This document shows positions 14,197-25,740 of a DNA stretch of 64,000 nt, in pieces. The notes under the pieces are model-generated. The model was not told the origin of the DNA. It worked only from the letters and a program-made list of their open reading frames with translations, and did no database searches. Origin of the DNA: Burhinus oedicnemus (Eukaryota > Chordata > Aves > Charadriiformes > Burhinidae). Positions within the stretch are counted from its first letter, which is position 1, and each line of letters starts with the position of its first letter. Location of the stretch: positions 261,922 through 325,921 of the forward strand of contig VFFE01008908.1 in NCBI GenBank assembly GCA_008921705.1, given 5' to 3'. Made by a program: the position numbers and the translations under genes.

Positions 14197-14202
14197 AATA
14201 AA
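14197..14202 (+). promoter_or_regulatory. FOXP1: Second poly(A) signal AATAAA, FOXP1 3' UTR
   Basis: This AATAAA lies 57 bp after the first and is followed by GT-rich sequence (TGCTGGTTGTT). The pair suggests a short-3'-UTR cleavage region. Actual use needs RNA evidence. Confidence 0.6.
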
Positions 14203-14239
14203 AATGCTGGTTGTTCACACTGGTAATGCAAGTTGCCAT

Positions 14240-14770
14240 GTCCGACGTTTTTGTTTTGTGTCCCGTTCCCCCCCCCAATGACTCCCATGTCGCATCCCCC
14301 GAGGCCCCGGGCCCCAGCGCTCATCCGTGGAGCAGACGGTTGCATCTCACCCGTGTCCCAGCACGTTCATGGACAGCCTCATCGCTCTCCTTGGATCTCC
14401 CCCAACCACATCAAGTCGCAAGATATTTTAGCGACGGTTTCACGGCCCGTCTGCGCAGGGCGCTCGTTTGCTGCTGGAGCGCGGGAAGCAAGGAAGACGC
14501 TGTCGTTCGAAGAATTCACCCACTTTTCCAAGGAAGTCCATCGGCGTTTGACCAGTAGGGTCACGGGGCGTTGAGGGTATTTGCTTTCTCGTTGGACTCC
14601 ACTTCGAAGGACGGAAGAAAGGGTTTGGGGCCTCATCGTGCACATCCTTCCAAGCGCGGTGCCCTAACGGGAGCTGCGCTGCCGCCTTCGGTGGGAGGGG
14701 TTCGATGCGTGTCGTACGTGTGCGGAAGGGGCTTTGCGGGATCAACCGCTTGGTCCACGAGACCGTGAGG
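14240..14770. promoter_or_regulatory. CpG-island-like block just downstream of FOXP1
   Basis: By hand count there are roughly 48 CpG dinucleotides in about 530 bp at roughly 57% GC, close to the number expected without CpG depletion. The block has sharp edges against AT-rich sequence on both sides. It contains two CGGAAG ETS-type cores (14612 and 14723). The ORFs across it overlap on several frames and match nothing known. It could be an orphan CpG island or promoter, or a GC-rich part of a long 3' UTR. Confidence 0.5.
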
Positions 14771-15129
14771 AGCAAAGTCCCAAGTCATGTTGTCACCTGA
14801 GACAAACTTTAAAGGAAAAAAACCCACCTTCTTTTCTTTCGAGTAAGCATGCATTTATTTTCTTCATCAAGTTTTATAAAGAAAAATAAAATGTTTAATA
14901 ACTAGCATTAGCAGCAAACTGAAATTTCAGAGGAGAGATTTTTCATGAATAATTCATTAAAATTTCACATCTGCAAGATTAGTCATCCAAATAAAATGCT
15001 AATGTCAAAAACATGCACCGTCTATAATATTCTCATCAAGAAATCTTTTTGCATATAATGATAAATGCTTAAATTAGTACAAATGATTTTATAAAAATAT
15101 TCTATCATAAAATTATACCAGATAACTAC

Positions 15130-15150
15130 TTTTTTTTTGGGGGGGGGGGG
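15130..15150. repeat. T9G12 homopolymer pair
   Basis: Nine T are followed by twelve G inside AT-rich sequence. Length errors are likely here. Confidence 0.85.
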
Positions 15151-18100
15151 AAATCTTTGCACACTCACTCATTACAATGTGTCTCAAAATGGTATTGACT
15201 GGTAGATTTTAATAATCAAAATACAGAGAATAAAATTCGGGTTTGGTCATGTATTGCACTTTTATCACTGGTGAGGTTTCAGTAAACTGGAGAGGTCCCA
15301 CTTTTGGGGTTAAAATTTTCCCAAGCCACAGGCAGAGGGTGTTAAGCCAGAACTTGACGGGTGTTTTGTCTGGAGTGCTCTGCGTCTCCAAAACGCGGGT
15401 GGGAGAGTCAGCTCCAGGTAGGAGAATACGTCCCCGAGTGAATCCCAGCAGGGCGCTCAGCTCCTCTGCGTGAGGACAGTGTGTCCCCATGCAGGTCACC
15501 AGGAGGGGACCCAGGCAGGCCGTGAGCTGTGAAGCCATCAGAGATGACTTGGGTATTTCACCTTCCCGGGCACCTCAGCGCTGGCGTGCCCATGGCATGC
15601 GTGAGGTGGGGGTGACCCGACCATGTTGTTTGTCGTCTGCTGACCTTCTGGGGCCTGGGGTTTAGGGAGAGCTGCCAAACGCAGCTTGTGCTGAGGAGCT
15701 GGCACTGAGTTGAGGAGTGGGATCAGGCCCTTCCCCTCCTGGGGAGTTGATGCCGCCCCACCAGCGGGCGAGTGCCTGGCTCTTTGCTGGATGTCGAACG
15801 CGACGTTTTTTGTATCATCTTTGTGTTAACAATCCCATTTCTCCTCCCTGGCAGCCATATCGTGGAACATCACAAAATGCCTTCCTGCTTCCCAGCGCTG
15901 CCACCAGCAACAGCCAGCTGGGAAATACCTTTTCCAGTCAGAAACGCTGTTTTCCACCACAGCTGAAAAGCACTTTTATGGTCAGTGGGGAGGCAATGCG
16001 TCTCTGAGTAGCTTCCAAAGAAAACCGGAGCCAGTGCATGGTTTTTCTGGGTTTCTCCTGCACTGGAGGGAGGAGCAGCAGAAGGTACGGGGGTCCCAGC
16101 AGAGGAGCTGGAGGCCCAGGAGGACGTGGCAGCCGAGGGGCTCCGTGCACACCCAGCTGCTCTCCGTGGATGATCTGAACGGTGACATTTAACTTGGGCC
16201 ATGATCACAGAGTGTGACAAATTTCACATTATTGGACTAATTTAAGGGACTAGCAACTCTTGGTGCCTCTCGCTGAATCGCAGACACACACACCCCCCCT
16301 TCCTCACAACAAAGTGTAATTAGCCCTTCTTGACCTATTAATCAGGCTCCATCTTCAGTGATGATGTTAAACGTTCGTTTAATGGTGTGTTAATCAGGGC
16401 TATCTTTCATCTTCGTTGCAGCGGTGGCTAATTCCGGCATGTCCAAGCGCTCTTCGTCCTCCACAACAACCCACCATCTCCCCCAACGGCGATGACCAAC
16501 GTGGTGGGACGTGGCCCTCAGGTGCTCGCAGCCTCCGTGCTCTCTGCACCCGGGTTTACCCCAAACCCCCAGGGCTAAGGCGTAGCAAAGTCTTTTTTTT
16601 TGCCCCATTTTATTAGCTTCGTTAGGTACTTCCAAAACACATGAGCTAGAAACGGTGAACCACGTCACCTTGGGGTATTTAACAAAAAAATAGTCCCTCC
16701 TCCCTTTTTATTCCACAGGAAATGTCTCTGTCTACCTGGAGAAAAAGAAAAAAAAACCCAATCAAATCACTTTGTGGGGTTTTGTATGTATTTATTTAGA
16801 GGCCTTCAGTGGCCATTTTTTAATGCATCTCAGAAGCCTGAAAAACATTTTTTTTTTTTCTTCAAGTTATAATGTTAATTTGAAGGTAACCGTCCTTTCA
16901 AGGATTAATTCCAGCCAAAGCAATAACCATTATTTACCAGAGTTTGACATTTTTATCACTCATCATATTAGCAAATTTCCATTGAAAATGCTAAAATGGT
17001 TTGTCATAAGGCACATAACTGCTTTGGCTGTAAAAATGACCAACACAAGTGCCTGTACTCAAACATTAAATTATACTGTAATTAATAAAGACAGTTAAAC
17101 TGTCTACTAGCAACAGCAATTTAGGTAACCACATTTGATCGGCTATAAATTGTAACTACATTAAAATTCCAGAAATATTAGCAATATGGATTACTTGATG
17201 GAAATAGGTGCTGATCACCAACACTCCTATTTTACAACGGAAGCACAGGTCATGTTGGCCACAAAACTGTGGGCGAAGATCAAGGCTGAGTACTTTTAAT
17301 CTTGTGAAACAAGCAATTACAAATAGTTGCATCGATTTGTTAAAAAGCTTTAGGTGACATAAATTGTTTCCTGTTTAGCTTATTGCTCCGATACATAAAT
17401 GTCACTGAGTATAATATTAATTAGGGTCAGAGAACAACAAGGGTCGGGTGATACCGTGTGCGATCAAGGATGTGTCAAGCCTTTGTGAAGGCAAGAAAAG
17501 CTCCGGCCCCCTTTGCGCCGCGGCGCTCGACGCCTCATTTTATGTGATGACAAAAGAAAGTGAAGGAAACTGTATTTTAATACGTGAAGTAATTACTTTA
17601 GTACTAGTATAATTTTACGGTATAGGGTAAATTACAATGTTTTCATTCTCCTGCTCTTGCCACATAACATAAAAATCCACATATAGCATCAATAAAATAG
17701 AATACTGTTTATAAAGGCTTTCTGCTGCACAAGACCAACACTATTTCACCTAGCAGATGGAAACTAAGCACACATTTCAGTCTGGTGTGTGTTTCTACAC
17801 TTAATATTTTTTTTTAAACCAAAAAATGGGCTGTGCAGGTTATTTACTTAACATAAATCAAATGTATCATATACACTGTTTCTTTGGATTGGCATACGAC
17901 TTAGAAAAATACAGTAAGATTCTGAAAAATCTGGAGAAAATTTATTAAATATGATTTTTACTGTAATAGAATATTAATGTAACCCAATGCTCATTTCCCA
18001 TTAAGTTGATCCCTTTTTAATACACACATGCTTTTTATTATTTTGCACTCATGCGAAAATTCCACATTCAGAGAGTTTCCATCTCCTTAGGAATGTCTCT

Positions 18101-18417
18101 GGCAAAGGCACAGTAAGAAATCTTGAACTAAAAAAAAAAAAAAATAGACAGCAAATATCGAACGATAAGATGCGGCGAAGCGCTGATGAACTGAAGCAAA
18201 AGCCAATGATATAATAAAGGGTAAAAAGGCATTCAGCACGGCGAGGGGAACAGTCGAAACAATTACACTTTAAACCCCTCCTTCCCACTGCCACTGTACC
18301 ACAGCACAGATGAAAATGTTTGATTTGCAACATAAAAGATTCATTAATTACCACTTGAATATTTAAAGCTATTTTGCAGACTAACAGAGGTAGATAAAGC
18401 ACTGAATTAAAACCTCT

Positions 18418-18423
18418 AATAAA
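18418..18423 (+). promoter_or_regulatory. Distal AATAAA, candidate last poly(A) signal of a long 3' UTR
   Basis: AATAAA lies near the right edge of the AT-rich block, about 4.9 kb after the FOXP1 stop. Its use is speculative. Confidence 0.3.
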
Positions 18424-18444
18424 ATTGTAAAAATATTTCTGCAA

Positions 18445-21400
18445 GTTTACCAGCGTTGCGATTCCTCCCGGTTTCGGGAGCCAGGCTTGGCTTGGTAGAG
18501 GAGGTATTCATTTGGGTTGGGTTTTTTTTTTTTTTGAGTGGGTATTTGAAGTAAGATGGTGCGATTGCACAGTGCTATTTGTCACTCCTTTTTGAATGTT
18601 TACCAAATACTTACTTGGACTCTCTCCCTTCACATATGGTTGCCCTTCACGGGCAAAGTGGCTTCCACAAAAGACGACCGTGGCTGATGAGGGTGTTTGA
18701 GCTGTACGTTCGTTTCAGTACGTTCCCATATACAGTAAAATCTCGTCATAACTCTGCTATTATACTCTCTCTGGTATCAGGCAGTTGTACTTTGTAGGGG
18801 GGGGGAATAAATCTGTTAATCCTGTTATAATTACCTTTGTTAGACTTAAAAAAGAAAAAAAAATTGGGACCAGTATCCTCTTTCGCAGGGCTGGAGAACT
18901 GGGGCAAATGGGCAGGAATGGGGATCGTGGCGAGCATCTTTGTAACCGCGTGGTCCACCCCGAATTCACCCCGTGGAGGCCGAGCTGGTAGCTCAGGGCT
19001 TACCGGTTCTCGTGTATAAATGCGCAGCTTGCAAAGGCCGAGTCACGTGCACACAGGCAGAAAGCACAGTGTAACTTAAAAAAAATTAAGTGTGTATTTT
19101 TATTTGCACGAGTTCTGCCTGTACGCAATGCGGCCTCAGTTTTGTGAGCCCCACTCACCAGGCGATGGAAATCTTGGTGGCTGAGGAGCTGAATGTGACA
19201 CTTGACAATCGCATATGTTAATTTTTACCTGTTTGCATTCAGTTGGCAGCCAGATTTTTTTTTTAAAAAAAAAAAACAACAAGCCACATTCTATTTTTAA
19301 ACGAGTGACTATCTGAAATCCACCACAGTGCAGCGAGGGCTTGATTGCAGGATGCGGGTTGAAAGATACAGTAACAGCTCTTTTAACAGTATGTTAACGA
19401 TGATGAGCAGAGCCAAAGTGTATGGATTTAATAAGAGAAAACCAGTTACTGTTCTTTCTCATTGTCATTAATTTATGCAGTTGGCCAATGAAATTAAAAA
19501 AAATGTCCATTTATATTTGGATACACCCTTTACACAACTCTTTCTCTTGTAGTTATTGAGCGTCTGCTCCAATTAAAAGGATTTTGAAACATTTCCGCTG
19601 TATTTGGATGTGAGATGCTTGATTTCGAAAGTTCTTGGTAGGTCCAGAGTGCCCGAGCTGCCCGAGGAAGCTGCTGCCGGCAACGGGAGCCCCGTCACGG
19701 GCATCGCCGTCTGCCGGCACCTGGGCTCCACCGTCACCAGCAAATCATCATATCCAGCGCAGTCGCTCTCCGCTCCTGCCAGAAAGGAAAGGGCGTACTC
19801 AAAATATTCCAGGCCTTGCCCTTGCTTATTGTTTTTGGAAAGTCTCTTTTTTTTTTTTTCGTTCAATCCGCTTGGTAATGTTCATTTGTGTTGGGCACCA
19901 TCAGAGGCTGTCAGTTTATATGATATGAGTGGAGGGGCATTTGGTGATGTTTGCAATATTTTAGACTTTAGAAAAATTATTCTCGGTGTATTTGCTGTGT
20001 TAGAAAAACGCCTTTCTCCTAGTAGTTTGTAGATATATGGGTATATATACCGGCATATACTTTTTTATGTGCTTTGATATGTATATAGAAATGAAGTTAT
20101 GCTAAGCAGAGCCTCTTAAAACCTGAAAAGGGAGGAGTCCTGGAATTACTGACTTCCCCGGCAGCACCACGTGCGGTGCAGACGTCCCCGTGCCATGAAA
20201 GGGGGGCAGGAGCTGGCCCAGACCTGGCGGTGGCTCGTGCCCGTCTTCGCCTTGAGCGGTGAGAGCAGCCCTGGTGTATTCCCACAGCAAACGTGCGCAC
20301 ACACGGCCAGCCCTCGCGTTTTTGGCTTTGCCGCTTCCGTAGGCACGCAGAGAGCCTTCCAAAGGCGTGATGTTTATACCTCGTGCCCAACCCTTGCTAT
20401 TTTTAAATACCGCTACTTTATGCTGCGTTTTCAAAGCTTCCCCCCCCCCGACGCCTCGTGCAGTTTGGAGCCTTCTCACCTGTTTACAGCACCGCTGAGC
20501 GCTGGCAAATGCAAAACAAAAACATCTGATAAAAATCAAATATTGTGTTGCTAACTGCAAAGTTCATTTCCCCTCAGAAGTCCTTCTTTAATTATAAAAC
20601 CCGCATAACCCATTTCCTTTGGTGTGCAGAAAGGTGTGTAATTAAACTATCAGCATAATACCTTTCTACATGTAAAACCTGCACTTATGAACTTTAACTG
20701 CTGAATAAAAACTCCTATTACATGACCATTAAGTATTATGAATAAAGCAAGTCATTGTAGTACTTGATTAATTTTTACGCACTAACCATTGCGTTCAGCA
20801 CAAATTTGGTTTCTGTAGGTGTCCTCTCTCTCCCGGCTGTCCCGGCGGCCCAACCATCTTCACCCAGCTCTAGGGTTGTGCTGCATCTCTCCGTGCTTTT
20901 CTCCTGGCCGTGGCCTGGAAAAATCCCCAAGGCTATGTGTCCTTTCTGTGGTCATCACGGCGGAGGAACGAGCTTTGCTCTGTTTCTGAAATGTCTCCGT
21001 CACGGCGTGGCCGGGGAAGGGGGAAAGGCGGCAGCGGGGAGGAGAACTGCTCTCTGCAGGGCTGAGCCCCGACTCGCTCATCACACCTCTGGGTGGACTG
21101 GGCCGTTAGTCGCAGATGGGTATTTTTTTAACTAATCAGGGAAACCTGATTTGGTCTTCTTTCATGCCGATGTGTCAGCAGACCTCCACAGGAGAACCTC
21201 TCCGTGCTGCTCATGCCTTCCCTTTCGCAGGGTCCCAGCAGCTTTGCCTTACGCGCGTTACCTACAGCCCTGGTCCTCCTAGAAATGCGTCCTCCACGTA
21301 CCAGCATCTTGCCAAGTGAAGTGGGAAGGCAAAAAATAAATATCCCAGCTAAAACCCACAACTCCAAAATCATAACTGACAGCAAGATGGAGCATGCCAA

Positions 21401-24400
21401 GATGCTGGGGAGGATTATATGGCGCTGGTCCTGGCTGCCGAGGAGCCTGCGCTTAGCAGCCAAGAGGGCACGTCCTGTCCTACGTGTGAACCTTCAGGTC
21501 CCCAAGCCATTATTCATCAATTCCTTGCAGCCACATTCCCATATGCTGCACGATGGTTATACTGAGGCTGATCTTTGAAGTCTGGAGCCGGGAAGTTTAG
21601 CTCAGTTATAATCACCAGCATTTCCAGCTCTTGGAAATCTGCACTAACCACTCAAGGCAGCCAGTCTGCATTATGTCCTTGTCATATGTATATATTTGCA
21701 TGTTCATTAGCCATGTAGTAGCACAGCTGTATGTGGTTTCATTTAGCTTTTAATTATCTTCTTTGGGTTGGTGTTTTCATCTCCACCAGACTTAGCAAAG
21801 AAAAGAAAATCACTTAGGCAAAATAAATGCTGCTGAGCAGGCCTGGGACAAGGACTACTATTTCCTTGTGCATCCTACTGTTCCGTTGCACGAGAGGTGT
21901 TGGGTTCGGAAGTTCCAACAAATTAAATCTGTCTCTTCGTTTTCCCCGTTGTATGCTTATCTTATTCAGGTGGTTGTGGGTGTAATTTTTCATTTGCAGC
22001 AGGTGGCTGTTTACACATTAGATAAACTCCATCCTTACAATCCTTGGCATGGCTGTTTGTATTTGCTCCAACAGCTGCTGTTCCAGCCCTCGCTCGCACA
22101 CAGATCAAGGCATCCTCCTCTTTTGATGGAAATGACTCATACCTCGGATGAGCTGAAACAAAAATACCATGCTCAGCTGCAGACACCTGCATTCATGCGC
22201 TGGGTTTAAAAGTTAGGATGTGGGTTCTAGCTAATTTTATTCTCTTCAGGTTCTTATACCACACCCTTTATTTTGGTTTCTGAGAAATTTCCATTAGTAA
22301 GAACAAAACAAGGTGACTAATATCTGCGTTGAACTTTCTTCTCCTTTCCTCCCCCCTCCCCCCACCATGCACAAAGAGAAAAATTATGTGATTTATTTCT
22401 TTCACCACAATTACTTGTAACGAGGCCAGTCCTAACGCGCTCCCCTTTGTTTCACTGGCCGGCAGGGTCAAAGGCTCAGGGGTCATCTTTGGTTTAGCAA
22501 GCGGCGAGGTCATCTGCCGCTTTACGACGGTGCGGAGCGAACTGGGGGGGCGATGCTGAGACACCCCCCTCCCATACGCTCCTGTCCCTCGCGTGCACAG
22601 CATCAAGGCCCAGAAGAAGCGTTGACGGCGAGGCCAAGCTTATTTCACAGCAGTGAAAATGAGAACTGAGCTTTTTAAATAGGTGGTGACTTAAAAGCAG
22701 CCGTGGAGAGGAGCGGAGCTGAAGGGTCCTGGCTGTCCCCGCTGCCGGAGCCAGCCGCTCGCTGCAGGAGCGATGTTTGCAGAGACAAAATGGAGCAAAG
22801 TGCCCCCAGCACCGCGGGATGGGGCAAGTGTCTCCGCATAGCCAGCTCCGAAATGACAGACTTGTATTTTTTCTCTTACAAACATAGCACAGTAGGAGCG
22901 CAGGCGTGACAAGAACCTGGAAGCCCTCAGCTGCCGGCTAGCTCACGGGTGTGTGGGCCTCTCCTTGGCTAATGGAGGATCTCACTGGGCTTCACTAGGG
23001 AAATACAGCGCCCGACTGGTTTGCTGATCAGCTTGTGCTCTTTAAAAGAGCTCCTCGACTCAGCTCAGGGCGAAAGTCACCGCTGGTTAGAAAGTGCCCA
23101 CTGGTACAGATACACTGGTCTACCCTCATCCTTATCCTAGGTGGTGTCTAACAGCCTCTCACTGTTGAGCAGAGCACCTGTCTGGTTGACGAGCTAAAAC
23201 AAGCCCTGCCTGGCTCTTGCGGTGGTGGTGACTGGCTCTTGACACTTTTTTTCTTCTTTGTTAAAGGAACTGGGCATATTCAGTGCTGATGCGAGAAGGC
23301 ACAGCTTCGCTGGAGCCGATGGTACTGTTTTCCTGTTACGCCAATGGTTTATTTGGGGAAGAATTCCCAAGTGCCTGTTGGGGAATTGGAGCCAGGCTGC
23401 CAGGAGCAGATGGTGTCTTATCAAAGGGCGATAATTGTTCATGAATTAGACTCCTCTGCATCACCTTCCTCACGCAGACCCAGAGTAATGGCTGGAGCAA
23501 GCCCCATCTTCTCTGCCTGCCATTGCAGCAGCCTTCCTGTAGCAGGGGAAATATATTTTTATAGTTTGCTTACCTTGACACTTCAAACATTTTCCCAGCA
23601 AGCTGAAGGTGTAATTAAATGACATGCCAGATGCCAGTGCGCATTATATTATACCACCTCTCAGCTGGGCTAGCGAAAGGGAATGAATGGAGCCTTAAGA
23701 CAGCTCTCCTATAGATAGTTATTATCTCTTTTCAATAAAGAATGGGTAAGGTTGAGCAAAATGTCAGTAAACCTGTAATTTTCTAGCCTTTCGGTTACCT
23801 CTGTTCTTCTGATCCACCAGTGATGTGAAGTTTTGTTGTACTTTGTTCCGTCAATTATGGCATCTCTCCAAGAAGGCGGCAGGCTCTTGTGTCACGTAAG
23901 CATATTTATGATAAGGTATGTTCTGATCTTCCTGTTGTGCTTGAAACCAGGTGTTCTGGGCCCTTTGAGGTGGGATTGCAGCATGGCCTCTTTAGGCCAA
24001 CACAGCTTTTGGGGCAAAGCTCTTTAGCCATAGGCTAAAAAAGCAAAAGCTTGCTGGGAAAATGACAGCAAGATTTCATAACTTCAAACTTTAAGAAATT
24101 AAACTTTTTTTGTGACTTTAATAATAGGTTTTCTAGAACATATATGCTTACTTCATTGTATCTGCTACCTCAGAAGATGGATCTGGTGTATCTCTTGGCT
24201 CTTGCACTCAGGTTTTAAAGCGCTGGGTTTTCAGCTTTGCAGGACACCAGCCCAGTTCTCAGGGAGACAAGATGTTGGCTGTCACAAGACAAACTTGCCA
24301 ATGGGATTTATTTACTTACTTGGAAGTGGAAATGTTATTTTAATAATCCAGCCAGGACGGGAGTGGAGGTGTTGGAGAAACTCATCGCTGGCTGAAGAAG

Positions 24401-25479
24401 GGGTTGCTGTAGCATCTTGTGTTCCTCTCTCTGCTGGCTGGGTGTGCTCCTCATGGAGGGCAGGAGACCGAGCCGGGGAAGGAAAGGACTGCAGGAGCAA
24501 GGGCTGTTGGGTTTTTGGGGTTTCTTTTTGGAAAACTCAAACCTTGATAATTCTTCGGCTAGATATTTATATTTATCAAGAGCACGGGAGTCATGCTGTT
24601 TTAATACCAACATTTTTAATGGGTTGATGACTTAGTGCCACCTGGAGAGCCAACGACAGTGGCCAGCCCCGGCTCGAGCTGAACTAGAGCACTAAACGCA
24701 CCGGCAGCCGGCAAGGCTCTCCTCTGCTTTTTTGGGGGTGAGACGCTTCGTTTGACAGAAGAAAGCAACAGCCTGAAACTTTCGCATGCTGTCAGTTCAG
24801 TGTGTGCAGGGCACTTCTTTCAGAAGTGAGGCGTGCTCATAATTAAAGATTAATTTCCTAGCGCTAAAACCAAAGCCTTCCTCAAAGTCTACTGTCAACA
24901 GACTTGCTCCCTTTCAGTGACATTTGCATTTCTAATTGGGACTGCTTATTACCAGAAAGTCTCTGCAGCTGAGATTTAATTGTATGTATTTGCTGGTTGT
25001 CTTCTTAAACCAGTGCTCTGCAACTGATATTACCTAGTCTCACGTGAGTGGGCACAATTTCACCCTGCCAGATGGGCATGAACATACACATGCACGGGAA
25101 ACCACCATGTGCACCAAGAAGATGGCTTGTCCGTGAGAAACGTTGAAAAGGTCAGGCCATATAGAGAAGTCAGATGTGTAGAGGAGCAAAATCAGAAATG
25201 GAGAAGGCCAACCCTCTGCTTTTAAGCTGGGGTTAATGTTTTCTCCGTTCTCTCGAACTGTGATGTTTCTCTTTTGGAAGTTCTTATAAATCTTAACAGA
25301 GACGTGAATCACTTTTTCCTTCTCTAATTTATTGATTTTTTAATTTTTTTTTTTGTCCTTGAAGAACTGATATTGAGAAATCTGTTGAACAAGTTACAGC
25401 ATACCGCTTAGTCCCCTAGTCATCAGAAATTGTAAAAAGTGGGTTTCTGTGGCATGACACTCCCCATTCCTCTAAGTTC
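18445..25479. other. Intergenic, no gene recognised
   Basis: Mixed-composition non-coding sequence. GC-rich patches lie at about 19640-19760, 20140-20340 and 20820-21090. AT-rich stretches lie at about 19440-19560 and 20560-20800. A 12-bp palindrome GGTATATATACC lies at 20040-20051. The open frames here (up to about 170 codons) show no protein family features and overlap frames on the other strand. No transposon or RNA gene was recognised. Confidence 0.6.
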
Positions 25480-25740
25480 TTCTTTAGTGCAGGAATCAAA
25501 AACCCAGGGGGCAAAGTCCTGTACAGACACTGTGAGAGAGATGGTGCCTGCCCAGAACAGCTTACTGCTGGAATAGGCAGGAGAGAAAGGAAATATTATT
25601 ATTCCTCTTTAACAGATGGGAAACCAAGGCGCAGAGAGTTGAAGAGGCTTGCCAAAAGTCAGACAGAAATCTGAAAACAGCCAGGAACCAAATCCATGTC
25701 TGCTGAGAGTCAGGCCAGTGCCTTAATCACTTGTCTCTTC
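25480..25740 (-). mobile_element. Ancient L3/MIR-like retroposon relic
   Basis: The segment contains a degraded form of the motif order found in old amniote L3/MIR-type repeats read in reverse. It has CTGTACAGACACTGTGAGAGAG, a GCCTGCCCAGAACAGCTTA piece, ACAGATGGGAAACCAAGGCG, a CAGAGAGTTGAAGAGGCTTG piece, and a final GCCAGTGCCTTAATCACT. It is strongly diverged and has no coding capacity. The exact family is uncertain. Confidence 0.5.

Larger units (their letters stand above)
13492..14202 (+). other. FOXP1: FOXP1 proximal 3' UTR
   Basis: This is the sequence from the TGA to the second AATAAA. It contains T-rich simple sequence at about 13961-14069 that is interrupted by an assembly gap. Transcription of this stretch is inferred from position and from the poly(A) signals. 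The 3' UTR may continue further, since FOXP1 transcripts in mammals have 3' UTRs of several kilobases. Confidence 0.8.
14771..18444 (+). other. AT-rich block, possible extended FOXP1 3' UTR or conserved non-coding region
   Basis: This is mostly AT-rich sequence with long stop-dense stretches. Canonical AATAAA hexamers lie at 14885, 14990, 17691 and 18418. More GC-rich islands interrupt it at about 15400-15780 and 16020-16160. A T9G12 run lies at 15130-15150. The character of 14850-15130, 16780-17420 and 17560-18440 resembles long 3' UTRs or conserved non-coding elements. No coding exon is visible. Whether it is transcribed with FOXP1 cannot be told from sequence alone. Confidence 0.45.

Noticed and set aside
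24112..24627. 171-codon open frame, plus strand
   Set aside because: Composition is Trp/Cys-rich without any motif. It lacks splice context and resembles chance translation of non-coding DNA.
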